The notes under the pieces were generated by a model that was given only the letters and a program-made list of their open reading frames with translations, was not told the DNA's origin and did not search any database. Of a stretch of 64,000 bases of DNA, positions 1-9,880 are shown piece after piece. The stretch is taken from contig KV423990.1 in NCBI GenBank assembly GCA_001632435.1, forward strand, positions 1-64,000, in the 5' to 3' direction. The position numbers were made by a program, and so were the translations under genes. The DNA is from Calocera cornea HHB12733 (taxonomy: Eukaryota; Basidiomycota; Dacrymycetes; Dacrymycetales; Dacrymycetaceae). Numbering within the stretch: the first letter of the stretch is position 1; the number at the start of each line of letters is the position of its first letter.

Positions 1-284
1 CTAGCCTTCCTGTGCCCTTGTATAGCCTATTCCGATCCTGCACTGCCCATTCCGCTTGTTAGAACAGCATTCCAGTGATGCATCGCCTTGGGGCGGTGCA
101 GAGGTTGCGCATGGCTATGCAAGAGTGGGAATGGACTGGAATACCTGGAGAACCTTCGGAATAGGAGCCTGGGCATTGCCTGAGGCTGGGACATCTTGTC
201 CTGTCCCATTCCGTTCCGTATTGGGCTATTCCAGGGGGTTTCAAGGTGTCGCGGAGTCCGGAATATCGGAATAGGCTTCGGAGT
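1..284. repeat. GGAAT/ATTCC-rich stretch interrupting the copia element
   Basis: The pentamer GGAAT or its complement ATTCC recurs about a dozen times on both strands, often as CCATTCCG, CGGAATAGG or CTATTCCAG. No open frame here matches copia protein, whereas recognisable copia coding sequence starts at about 285. It is either a diverged low-complexity insertion in the element or unrelated repeat DNA at the window edge. I cannot see its left end. Confidence 0.4.
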
Positions 285-896
285 TGCTGTAGTGCCCTGA
301 CACTAAGCCAGTTTACGGCAACTCCATCAGCTATGCATTGGACGGCAGTCAAGCACGTCATGCGGTACCTCTCTGGAACACGTGACTATGCTCTTGTATA
401 TGGTGGACCCGGCGAGTTCAGTACCACATTCACAGCCTTTTCTGATGCAGACTGGGGCTCTGACCGTGATGATCGCAAGTCCATATCTGGCAATGCTTTC
501 CTTCTTACTGGAGGCGCAATCTCATGGGCCTCCAAGAAACAAACTTTAACCGCTCTTTCCACCTGTGAAGCTGAATTCACGGCAGCTAATCTTGCATTGC
601 GTCAAGTAGTTTGGCTTCGACAACTTCTTTCTGACCTTGGCTTTCGACAAGCCAATCCCTCCATTCTTTACTGTGATAATCAGGCAGCTATCACTCTCTC
701 ACTGGATCAGCAATTTCATGCCCGGACGAAACACTTCGACATCCAGAACCACTACCTTCGAGACAAAGTTGATGACAAGACTGTCACACTTGAATACTGT
801 CCAACCTCGGAAATGGTTGCAGATGTTCTAACCAAGGCACTCAGTAGGCAGAAGTTCAGGGGGTTTGTTTCGGACTTGGGATTGATGCCAGGCTGA
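285..896 (+). mobile_element. Ty1/copia retrotransposon, 3' end of pol (RNase H)
   Basis: About 200 codons of a copia-type polyprotein C-terminus. Visible landmarks are LSQFTATPSAMHWTAVKHVM followed by RYLSGT (the connection region), SDADWGSDRDDRKS (first RNase H aspartates), SWASKKQTLTALSTCEAEF (second RNase H block), YCDNQAAI (third aspartate), RTKHFDIQNHYLRD and VADVLTKAL near the end. This order is typical of copia elements and not of gypsy elements. The frame is open to the TGA at 894-896, so the RNase H part is not visibly broken. Gag, protease, integrase and reverse transcriptase are not in the window, and the sequence upstream of 285 does not continue the frame. Whether the full element is intact cannot be judged. 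A purine-rich tract and an LTR follow directly. Confidence 0.93.
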
Positions 897-903
897 GGGG
901 GAG

Positions 904-1052
904 TGTTGGCATGCGAAGTAGGAGAGGCGCGCGTCGCGCGCCTCGCTAGGTACTGTACAGTTCCAGCTTATGTAAGCTAGGGACGCGACGCAGAGCGAAA
1001 ATTGTGCAGCCTGCCTAATCCCAATCTTCATTCGTGCCTCATACCTCTAACA
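904..1052 (+). repeat. Right LTR of the copia element
   Basis: A purine-rich tract (GAGGGGGAG, 895-903) directly follows the pol stop codon and is followed by TGTTGGCATG. The likely right end is CCTCTAACA at 1052, giving the TGTT...AACA inverted ends expected of a copia LTR, about 149 bp long. Inside is the short palindrome GGCGCGCGTCGCGCGCC and a TACTGTACAG motif. The left LTR lies outside the window, so neither the exact length nor a target-site duplication can be tested. Confidence 0.7.
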
Positions 1053-2051
1053 TCCACTGGCACCGGGTATAGCAGGATGGCTCCAACAGAAGTAATCAGC
1101 ACTTGCTCCTGCGGGCTACAGCCTACCGCGCCTGCCGTTGTGGTTAGCTCCGACTGGCTTCAAGCATGTGTGTGTTCGAAGAACGACGCAGCTGGACAAT
1201 GGAACTTCTACCTGCGAAACCATGGCCGGTACGTTGACTCAAAGACCCGATCGGAGAACCTTACGTGAGCCCGTCAAGATGTATCTCAGAGCGTAGATAC
1301 TGATGATGTTGCACAGCTGTACTATGACTCCGCACCTAGGGACTGCCACCGTCGGCTTCGCCAACCTGAAGCGCCCTTTTGCGTATAATGCCAAGGTCAC
1401 GGCGGACTTGATGCGGACGAGCACCCCAAATGCAACAATTATGGACGCTATGCTTGCTCTGCTCCCTCAAATCATCCATTTAAGCCAGAACACGGAAGGA
1501 AACGTGGTAGCAGACTACATCATGGACGACATGGCGTTGGACGTGACAAGGTATGAGAATATTTGGGAAAGCTTCTTGCAAGGGTGGGTCGAATATGTAA
1601 GCACTTATCCATTCGAAGAGCCCTTGGCATCAGCTGTAAACTGATATGCGGTCCGCAGATCGCATCGTCTGTGCGTGCTGCATACGATCCCACAATCGAG
1701 CGAAAGAACGATCACTCCAATTGGGGTAACGCTGGTGAGCTCACCGGTCTACTGTACGGCTGGAATGTTACGGGTCTTCACATTCTCTTCCTCGTCCCCA
1801 TCCTTCTCGTCACCTCCATCACCGTCGGCCTCCTTTTATGGGCGCTTATTGGCCTTCGCACAAACACACTGGACAAGCACGATCCAACTGACGCTGTCAC
1901 CCTCCTCCTGGCCGGTGCAACGTGCGACGAGGAGCTGAGAGCCGAGCTCGAGGAAGCGCGGGCACGAGGCGATCCCGTATTGGAGGACAGGAAGGTCCGA
2001 GATATCCGCGTCATCTTCCAGGATGGACAGTTGGTACGGGTGAGGAAGTAG
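1053..2051 (+). pseudogene. 5'-truncated fungal membrane protein (copy A)
   Basis: Function not recognised. Three coding stretches can be read. The first, at about 1053-1228, contains STCSCG and SDWLQACV. The second, at about 1340-1595, contains MDAMLALLPQ and WVEY. The last exon is 1659-2051, after an acceptor GTCCGCAG, and contains a strong transmembrane helix (LHILFLVPILLVTSITVGLL) followed by DPTDAVTLLLAGATCDEEL and a basic tail ending VRKstop. The same blocks, in the same order, occur in the inverted copy at 5759-7970, so this is a genuine gene family. The N-terminal part present in the other copy, with more transmembrane helices, is missing. The gene starts exactly where the copia LTR ends, so insertion of the element probably removed or displaced its 5' half. 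Confidence 0.6.
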
Positions 2052-2292
2052 GGTTACAACGAACGGATAGATATTAGTGTACGATAGCCAGCGCTGTACA
2101 GCTGTACGATGGATATGGCCTGTGAGTTGATCGATGTCGTGCCAGGGACGGCGGGCACTAGGGATCGGAAACGCTGTTGCTTGAGTTCCGGCGTCAACAA
2201 ACGCGAGCAGTCGTCAACGGAATCAGCATTATGGTGTACAGCAGAGTCATTAACAGAGCCCAACGGTCTTCAGCAGCTGCAAGAAGCGAAAA

Positions 2293-3510
2293 TCATTCAT
2301 CGTCGTCTGCTTCCTCATCCTCCTCATCCTCATCCCCATCCTCGTCCTCGTCCTCATCCATTGCCCCTGAATCCTCCCCATCCTCCTCTGTGCCCCCCTC
2401 ACTCTCATCGTCCTCATCCTGCGCGTCCCTCACGTCCTCCAGCTCGTGCCTCTCCTCCCGCTCCTCCTCCATCTCAGCCTCCCGCTCTTCGGAGTCTTCG
2501 CCGCCGCTGCCTGATCCGGCGGGAGCGAAGAAGGCGTCTTGCTCTTCCTCTGTCGTCGGTTCGCGCAGGGGCTTGCCCGCTTTCCCCGCCGTGGCCTTCC
2601 CCGGCGCAACCTTCTTCTCCCCACCGAACTTCGCACCCGGCGCCAAAGGAGCCACTGGCCCACCAGCAGCAGCAGACTTCGCAGGCAGCTTGTCGACCTC
2701 CGGCTCGGCGGGCAGCGCTCCCGCGGCCATCCGCCCGCGCACCCACTCCCTGACCTCCCTCCTTTCCTCCACGCCCCCCGCGTCCGCAGGCTTGAGGAGG
2801 CTGACGTACTTCCTCCCTTTCGGATAATGCTACCCGGCAACAACAAGCACGTCAGCACTTTGGGAAGCAACAAAGGTAGGTAACGGGGGGCGCACGAGGA
2901 TATAGTTCAGATCTACCCGGTGCTCCTCCAGCTCCTGCTCGAGCGATTTCCGAGCTTTGCCCTTGCTCTCTCCCGCCAGGAGGGTGCGCTTCGCCCGCAG
3001 GAGCTTGCGCAGCACTTTCTGCCGCTCGAAGAATTTGACCTGCGGTTGGTGTGAGCCATGCAACTCCGATCATGGGATCGACAGGAGGTCGGGTGGGAGA
3101 AGATACGGCAGGTTGGGAAGCGACAGTATGGGAGGTGGGAGACGTACCATATGGTACTTCTGCGCCATCTGCCGCTCTTTTTCCCCGCCTAGCGCGGTCT
3201 CGAGCTCCTGCTCCAGCGCCTTCTGCCGCCGCTCAGCATCCCGCTTCACCGCCGCGTCCAGCCGGGGCTATCGCACATACATCATCAGCGACGCTCCACA
3301 CGCCCGTATACCGTATGATGGCACGGGCGGGCAAGTGCTCACCTTGAGCAAGAGACGCTTCGTTTGACGCAGGGAGGACTTGAGCTTGGAGATGCTCGGC
3401 TTGGGCGTTGCTGTTGAGGAAGAGGATGGCCGGGAGTTGGCCCCCGCAGAGTTGGACGTCGAGGGGCGGGAGGTGCTGCCCGAGGGCTTTTTGTGCTGCT
3501 GTGTGACCAT
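2293..3510 (-). CDS. EFG1: rRNA-processing protein EFG1
   Basis: Joined as complement(2293..2829, 2896..3039, 3148..3267, 3343..3510), 322 aa; all three introns are phase 0. EFG1 is a nucleolar protein needed for early 18S pre-rRNA cleavage. Residues 40-56 (SISKLKSSLRQTKRLLLK) begin the conserved charged helical core, which runs through ALEQELETAL, VKFFERQKVLRKLLR and the family hallmark Y-P-K-G-R-K-Y-V-S-L-L at the start of exon 4. The C-terminal third is low complexity and ends in a long Asp/Glu tail (about residues 250-322), usual for nucleolar proteins. The N-terminal 35 residues are Ser/Thr/Pro rich. The start at 3510 is the first Met leading into the conserved core. It diverges from TIM50 over 277 bp. 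Confidence 0.9.
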
Positions 3511-3787
3511 GTCGATGTTTCGCACAGCTAGCAATATCCAAGCGACAGGCAGAGCGAGCTGAAGAGTCTCAGATCGGTGGTGCAGCCAAGTGTAGAAAAG
3601 TAGTAACAAATGAAGCAAAGACCCTAGCTGCTACTGTGCTCAAGCAACACTTTGCGCCGAGGTTCGGCCCTTCCCGGAAGCAATTGCTGAAATTCTCGAG
3701 CATCATCGACGCTCCCCAAAGCGCCGACGTCGCCGCCTCCCACACACACGCCGTACGTCCTCCCCGACCAAAGGCTCATCATCGACG
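3511..3787. promoter_or_regulatory. Divergent EFG1/TIM50 promoter
   Basis: This 277 bp gap separates the start codons of two head-to-head housekeeping genes and must contain both promoters. I see no TATA box near either start. A CGACG/CGCCGACGTCGCCG cluster at about 3708-3738 is the only conspicuous GC motif. No coding potential is supported on either strand. Confidence 0.6.
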
Positions 3788-5547
3788 ATGCTCTCCCTCG
3801 CCGGGCGCACCCTCCTGCGCTCCCACCCCCGCCTCCTCGCCAGCTCGTCCGTCGCAGGAGCCCTCCTGGCCAAGCGGCTGCTCGCAACCTCCCCCCCTCC
3901 TCCACCAGCGGGTAACAAGCCCAAGCCGCGGCCCAACGCACCCGCCCAGACGCCTACCCAGCCGCCGACGTCCGAGCGCACACCCAGCCCTCCTCCTCCT
4001 TCCCCTTCCTCAGACCCAGGCTCATCATCATCCGCCGAGCCCGAGCCGCTGCCGGACAAACCAGACACATCCGCCCTCCCCTCGCTCGACATTTCCTCAT
4101 CCTCCTCCTCCCTCCCTGCCCCTCCCCCTCCCGAGGGCTCTCCCCGAGAGCGTACAGGCGCAAAGGCCGCCAGCACCCAGACGTCCATCGACCGGCAGCG
4201 GTGGTACCTCGCGCGCATCTGGGCCGGCCTCTTCCTCGCCGCCGTGAGCGGGGGGATCGTGTACATGGGCAGGGAGTGGGGCGATGTCGAGAAAGACATG
4301 GGCCTGCCCCAGGGCGCGGACGACACGTGGTACGGTCGGTTCAGGAAGCGCGCGGGGGAAGCGATGGACTACTTCAACAAGCCGCAGTGGAAGGAGCTGC
4401 TCCCGCCGCCCCTGCCCTATCCCCACGGGAGGCCGTACACGCTCGTGATCGACATTGACGATCTGCTCGTGGCGAGCACCTGGGATGTGCGTATATGCGC
4501 GTGGATTCCCTCTCATTTTAAAGTCTGACGGATCTGTACAGCGCCAGCACGGGTGGAGGACGGCCAAGCGCCCGGGGGTGGACTACTTCCTCGCATACAT
4601 GTCGCAGTTCTACGAGATCGTTGTCTTCACAACCCAATACGTCTACGTGCGTCTCTCTCCCCCCTCCCCTTCCCCATGTTCCTGGGCATTCCCGACTAAT
4701 CACCTCCCAGTCCGCCCAACCCGTGCTCGAGTCCCTAGACCCCTTCAGCGCCTTCATCCAATACCGGCTCTTCCGCGAGTCCGCCCGCGTGCACAACGGC
4801 GAGCTCGTCAAGGACCTCTCGTATCTCAACCGCGACCTAAGCAAGGTCATCATGCTCGATACAGTCAAGGAGCACGCGGCCTTGCAGCCGGACAATGCGA
4901 TTATTCTGAAGAAGTGGGAGGGCGAGCCGGGCGATAAGGGCTTGGTGGGGCTGATCCCTTTCCTGGAATGTACGCCTCGTCCCCCCCCGTCTGCGAGCCA
5001 TGGTACTAACGAGCATACAGCGATCGCAATCCACAAAGTACCCGACGTGCGCCCGATCCTGGCAAAGTACGCCGACCAGGACATCCCGACTGCCTATGCG
5101 GCGGTCGAAGCTGAGCAAAAGCGGCGCGCGATTGAGGAGTGGAACGCGCGGCACCCGTCCGGGTCCTCCTCCGCCCTCGGCTCCTTCACCTTCTCCTCGA
5201 TGTTCGGCGGCCCGCCGGCTGGCCCGGCCCAGCCGACGATGCCGATGTCCTACTTGGAGCAGAAACGCGCGGAGGCGCAGCAGATCTACCTGGAGGAGCA
5301 GAAGTACTTCCAGGAGCACGGGGACGAGATGAGGCGCATGATCGAGGAGGACAAGCAGCGCCAGCTCAAGGAGATGAAGGGCAGCTTGTTTGGCGTGCTC
5401 GGGCTGCAGAGGCCGAAGCCTGGCGAAGAGGCGGCGGAGGCGGCCGCGCCTGGACCTGCAGGTGCGCCGGTCGGGGCGGGCGCGAGCACGGGGCAGACAC
5501 CGCCGGTCGTGGGCGCGGCGGCCGGGGCGGCCGGGAAGAGCGCGTAG
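3788..5547 (+). CDS. TIM50: Mitochondrial import translocase subunit TIM50
   Basis: Joined as 3788..4486, 4542..4646, 4711..4969, 5021..5547; 529 aa. TIM50 is the presequence receptor of the TIM23 complex in the inner mitochondrial membrane. Residues 1-35 are basic and Ser/Leu rich (presequence). A Pro/Ser linker covers about 36-125, and one transmembrane helix lies at about 141-160 ([20 protein letters not shown]). The FCP1-like domain follows from about 216, with [33 protein letters not shown] and [15 protein letters not shown]. The phosphatase signature DxDxT is DIDDL here, so the catalytic Thr is missing, which is normal for this non-enzymatic family. Exon 4 starts with a split Ser codon giving [14 protein letters not shown]. 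The C-terminal about 80 residues are Ala/Gly rich and poorly conserved. Confidence 0.94.
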
Positions 5548-5758
5548 GCAGGGTGGGTGCGTGCCGGATAGGGATCATAGGGTACTCTGGCAGAAATCTC
5601 AACTCTTGCATCAGAACTGTCTGAAACAGGCTGGGGCGAAGCGCGCTGTACGCCACGCAGGAGTAACGACGGCTCGCAAATCAGTGACCTCTATCTGACG
5701 CTCACAGCGAAAGGGTTACACGACTCGTTGCCGGTTTCTATAGGACAGTATGAGCGGA

Positions 5759-7970
5759 TTACTCCCGAGTACCCGTCGTCCTCTGTGGACCTTCTCCGTC
5801 ATTCCTGACACCCAGAAAGCCTCCATCGGCATTATACCTGACCTTGATCCCCTCCACTGCATTCGACAAAAACTCATCCCCGCGCCCCTCAGCCCGCGTC
5901 ACTACCTCTCCGAGCGCCGCCTTGAGATCGTCGTGGCACAGCGCCCCTGCAAGGATCAGGTTGATGGGATCAGTGTAATCGAACCTGGCCAGCTCCGTTT
6001 CCCGAAGGCGAGTGAGGGCCAACAAGAACAGTCCGACTGTGAGGCTCGTGACGAGGAGGATCGGGCAGAGAAGGAGAACATTGAGCCACGATCAGTGCCA
6101 GCCAATGCGTGGCATCGTGAGCTCGCCTGTGACAGTGCGAGCTTGGAGGGAAGGGTGCCATACTGCCTGTACTGGAGGCGGACTGCCGTTCCAATCTGGG
6201 GGGATAGTGGAAATCAGGAAAGCTTCCTCACGCGAGTCTCCCAGGAACAACAACAAACAAATTCAACCCAGCCCGTCAAGTACCCATTCAAGTCCGGAAG
6301 GAAGCTGTCGAGGAAGGCGGAGCCGTTATCATAGTTGATTTGGAGCATCTGATAGTCCCCATAAACAGTGGGGAGAAGACTGTCCGTCACCATGTTGCTC
6401 TGCAGGGTTTGTCCCGCTTGCCGGGCCTGAGGAAGCAATGCGAGCATCGTCCAAATATAGCGTCATCGGAAACGGCGACATGGTACAGATCAACAAATTG
6501 AGGCAAATTGGTGGAAGAGACCCATGTAACGTTGGCGACGATAACGAAAGGCTGGATAGGGCAGCTAAGCAAGCGCGTGAATACTGTATAGCAGAGCACC
6601 CCAAACTCAAGAAATACGTACGTTAAGTTCTCCAGCCCATGGAAATGGGCATGAAAGTCCCATAATCCCTCTCTTTCGTCTGCACGTGGGTAGAGGCAAG
6701 TTTGTATCCAGTCTTCACCGACAAGCAGCGTAATGGGCCCCACTGTTCCACATGCGCATGTGCTGGCCACCCGGGCCCACCCCACTAGCGAATCTAGAGC
6801 AGTGGAGTCAAAGGAAAGCGGACTGGTACTTGTATGGCTGCAATTGAGGTTGGCACTGAGACCTTGCATACTCAGTGCATGGTTCAGGCCCGGTTGGTTG
6901 AAGTCGCCTTGGGGCTGCCACACGGGAGAAGCGCCTAGACTCGTATCAGGTCCAACGGCGGAGATATCATTATCATCCCTTCCCATGATGAGCGGCAGAG
7001 TTCCCCCAGTGGAGCCAGCGAACACGTTCTCTCCGAACCAAGTGTATGAGCTTCGTTGGGAGGTGTACCCATCATACGTGTCCCACTAGCTTTGGAGGCC
7101 CGCTGCCGCTCTTCCGGCATCCAACACGGCAGGGAGAGAGTTGTTGGCGACACAGGTTGGGACATATGCCCAGCTACCAGAGTACAGGTCAGAACGGGGA
7201 AGGGTAAAGAGAATTAGACCGGTAATGAGTGCACAAGAGTGAACAACGTACTCGTACAATCCAAGGACGACAGTCCAAAGACACTCCGATACACTGCCGT
7301 TGTTAAGGTGCCACTCCCGAAACCCATCACTGGTAAAGTCGGGTTCCTCGGCACGGACTAGCTGCGAGATCGAGAGCGAGACAAGGGTAATCAATTTGTT
7401 GATACAAGTGGTCAGGCCCCCCACTGGTAGAGCTGATGCACTAGGTATGACGAGTCAGCGGGACTTCGACCATGTCGTGCTCTTGTGTACGAGATCTATC
7501 AACGCGGAAAGAAGCCTGAGCTCATGCTGCCCGCGCACAAGGATCTTGCGCATGAGAGTGCGCATACTCGTCGAGTAGCTCCATCCAAGTGCAAAAGAGA
7601 GCACGGTCGAAAGCCCTGTGGAAATAATAGTAACGACCTGTGCCCGTGACGGTATCGCCGCCGGAGCTACGATGGGGGCGCAGACGGCCACGATAACCCA
7701 AGTGAGGAGGAGAGCGCTGATAAGGGCCGTGAGAAGCATTGGGCCGGAGTACTGAAGGGAACGAAGCGAAGCAGCTGAGATAGTCTTGTGTGACTCTGGG
7801 TTGTCGTTGCTTCCCTTCACGGGAATTCCATGGGACGAAATAGAGCGCGCGGAGTATCCATCTTTGGAAAGACACGGACAGATGGAGGGGATGTGCTCGC
7901 GTGAGGGTGGGCGGGCGAGAGCAGCGCCTCCTGAGGACCGGGTGTGTCGGTGAGGTCGTAAGTCTCTCAC
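5759..7970 (-). pseudogene. Decayed fungal membrane protein (copy B)
   Basis: Inverted paralogue of the gene at 1053-2051. The first exon (from 7970) has two hydrophobic helices (LLTALISALLLTWVIVAVCA and VVTIISTGLSTVLSFALGW). Exon 2 (from about 7424) starts GGLTTCINKLITLVSLSISQ. Later blocks CACG, EDWIQTCL, MLALLPQ, GWVEF and DPINLILAGALCHDDL match copy A. The reading frame is damaged. TAG at 7086-7088 interrupts otherwise continuous homologous sequence (LQS-stop-WDTYDGYTS). TGA at 6092-6094 lies just before the transmembrane helix. A frame change relative to copy A falls at about 6440-6450, next to MLALLPQ. No intron placement removes all three lesions, so I call it a pseudogene. Function of the family unknown. 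Confidence 0.75.
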
Positions 7971-9054
7971 TCGAAACGCTTGGTGGTGTAGAGCAGAGCA
8001 GTGAGAAACTCCATGGCAAGTGAAGCGCCAAACTGCAAGATCGCTTGTCCTCGATAGACTGCCGCCAATAAGAGGATTCGCAACAGAAAGGAGGCGTACG
8101 TACGCCTCCTTTCTGTTGCGAATCCTTATACGTCACCTCACGGTGGCAGAGAAGGCATCCGGGGCTGTTGTGAGTCAAGGACAGAGGACACGCCGACCCC
8201 TGTGCACATTCTCTGCTGATCCCTCCTCCAACCTGCAACCCTTAAGGCTGTGAGCTCGACATTCCGGGAAAGCCATGGGCCACTGATGCGCAAGCACTGA
8301 AAGACCGCAATGCCTCCTGGGCGCTTCTGGTCAACTTCTGATGGACCCCTGACCACTACAGTCTACTGCCGCTGTGGTAGGGGCCTGCGGGTCGAAGACA
8401 CCGTGTCCACGCCCGAGCAGAGCGTCCTGGCCGGCGTCAGTGTTCCCATTATCGGGGGATCAGGTACTGTACTGTCTCCCGGGAAAACTGAAGCCGTGCT
8501 TGTCTTGGCTAGGATGGGTTGGTTTTGGGGGAAGCATGAGTCAGCGCAGCAGTTGATCGCCTGGGCCGGACGTGGCGGATACAGTAGGGTGTGCAGTACA
8601 CCTATGTAGAAGACGAAGTCCGAGGTACCACCGTCCGTGAGTACAGCCCTGTTGTCCAGGACACGTCACGCGGATCCCGTGGGGAAATAGAAGCTATTTT
8701 GTACATCATGGCACCGTTCGGCGCTGCCTCCGATGGGTTATCTCCTCTCAAGTGAGGGTGAAGAAGAGAGGCCCTACAGTACTTGATTACAGTACGCTCA
8801 GTACTTTTCCGGCGGGAACCGATCTGACATGCACTCACTCCGCTACTGCACTCTTTCAATGTCTATTACTGTACTCTATGCCGAGGATAGAGTCGAGCGC
8901 ACTAAGATACAGTGTGGTTGTGGCCTGCCTGGCGGCCGTTAACTCGTCGTGATCTCTCTGAAGCACACAGAGTGCGGTCCAACGGCTGGGCTCCTCGCTC
9001 CTCCCGTCTCCGCCTTCCAGCCGTACCTCGCCCCCTGATGGTCCCTCACTTTCC
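7971..9054. other. Gene-free stretch with a large palindrome
   Basis: No supported gene. Short frames exist but lack family resemblance and splice structure. Notable content is the perfect palindrome at 8073-8126 and a cluster of TACTGTA/TACAGTA heptamers at 8464-8473, 8773-8803 and 8867-8875. Confidence 0.6.
8073..8126. repeat. 54 bp perfect palindrome
   Basis: Two 27-nt arms meet with no spacer at GCGTAC|GTACGC (centre between 8099 and 8100). Beyond the perfect arms, ATAAG on the left and CTTAT on the right are also complementary if a 2-nt AG insertion at 8072-8073 is looped out. A palindrome this long can extrude as a cruciform or form one 27-bp RNA hairpin. It lies outside any gene. Confidence 0.95.
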
Positions 9055-9354
9055 TCACTTCCCAGCCCTAGGCGCGGGCGTAGCAGCCCCCTCGACGCTC
9101 CTCTCGCCAGGCAAGTCCTCGGGCCGCGTCGCGTGGTCCTTGGGTGCCAAGCCGAGCGGGTTATGCTCCGTCTTCTGCGGGGGCGTGTCGATGGTGGGGC
9201 CGGAGGGAATGGGCGCGGTCTGGGAGGTGGGAGGCTGGGATCTGTCGTCCGGCTGGGAACGGCGGGTGGAGAGGGCGAATGTGCGGGCGGGGGTGCGAGG
9301 GAGGAGGACACGGGCGGCGCGACCGCCGCGGGGGAGAGCGCGGGTGGAGAGCAT
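9055..9354 (-). CDS. Small hypothetical protein, probably mitochondrial
   Basis: Single-exon frame of 99 aa from the ATG at 9354. The first about 30 residues (MLSTRALPRGGRAARVLLPR, then TPARTFALSTRRSQ) are Arg/Ser/Leu rich without acidic residues, the composition of a mitochondrial presequence. The rest is polar and Pro rich, with NPLGLAPKDHATRPEDLPGE as the least repetitive, probably conserved part. An in-frame Met lies further upstream at 9528, but its extension is low complexity (a run of Thr from a GTC repeat) and unlikely to be translated. Family not recognised. Confidence 0.45.
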   Translation of the reverse strand: MLSTRALPRGGRAARVLLPRTPARTFALSTRRSQPDDRSQPPTSQTAPIPSGPTIDTPPQKTEHNPLGLAPKDHATRPEDLPGERSVEGAATPAPRAGK

Positions 9355-9880
9355 TGTGATATCTGTGCAGGGACTGGCTAGTTGGCGAGTGTGCGCGGTC
9401 TGGTCGCGGGTTACGATGGCAGCCGTTGTCGTCGTCGTCGTCGTCGGAGTGCAGAACGTGAGGTGAGGCAGCAGGGGGCAGCATGCTCGTGTGGGAGGAG
9501 GGAGTGGTGACATGACGTCATCCATCACCCTAACCCTTGTTTAGCCGAGCGGATTGCGTGCGAGTCTGCTGCCGACCTCCATCTGCCGCCCTGCCCGAGG
9601 GAGGACTCTGGACAGCACGACGTCCCCCGCGCCTCGGACGGGGGGATGGGACGCCCTTTCTGCTTTGGACGACACCCTCGCACTGGGAGGATCGTTCACC
9701 CTGCCGGCCTTCGACTGACGACTACAACGACACGGCTTGTTGGTAGAGAAGCCCTCCACAGACGGCGTCGGCCGAGTCTGGACGGGTGACGTCTACACTC
9801 TGCACCACGCCCCGACCATCGCGCATATATCTGCGCGAGGCGGGCTCTCTCCACACTGAGCACCCACCACCACAAGCAGG
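9355..9880. other. Intergenic, divergent promoter region
   Basis: This 526 bp stretch separates the small minus-strand gene from the isomerase-like gene. It contains a short GTC trinucleotide run at about 9427-9446. I see no coding sequence or clear TATA box. Confidence 0.5.

Noticed and set aside
2109..2883. Ser-rich and Pro-rich frames on the plus strand
   Set aside because: They are the antisense of the acidic tail of EFG1 (GAA/GAG runs read as TTC/CTC).
8310..8609. 99-codon plus-strand frame
   Set aside because: No domain, no splice partners, and unusual composition in a gene-free zone.
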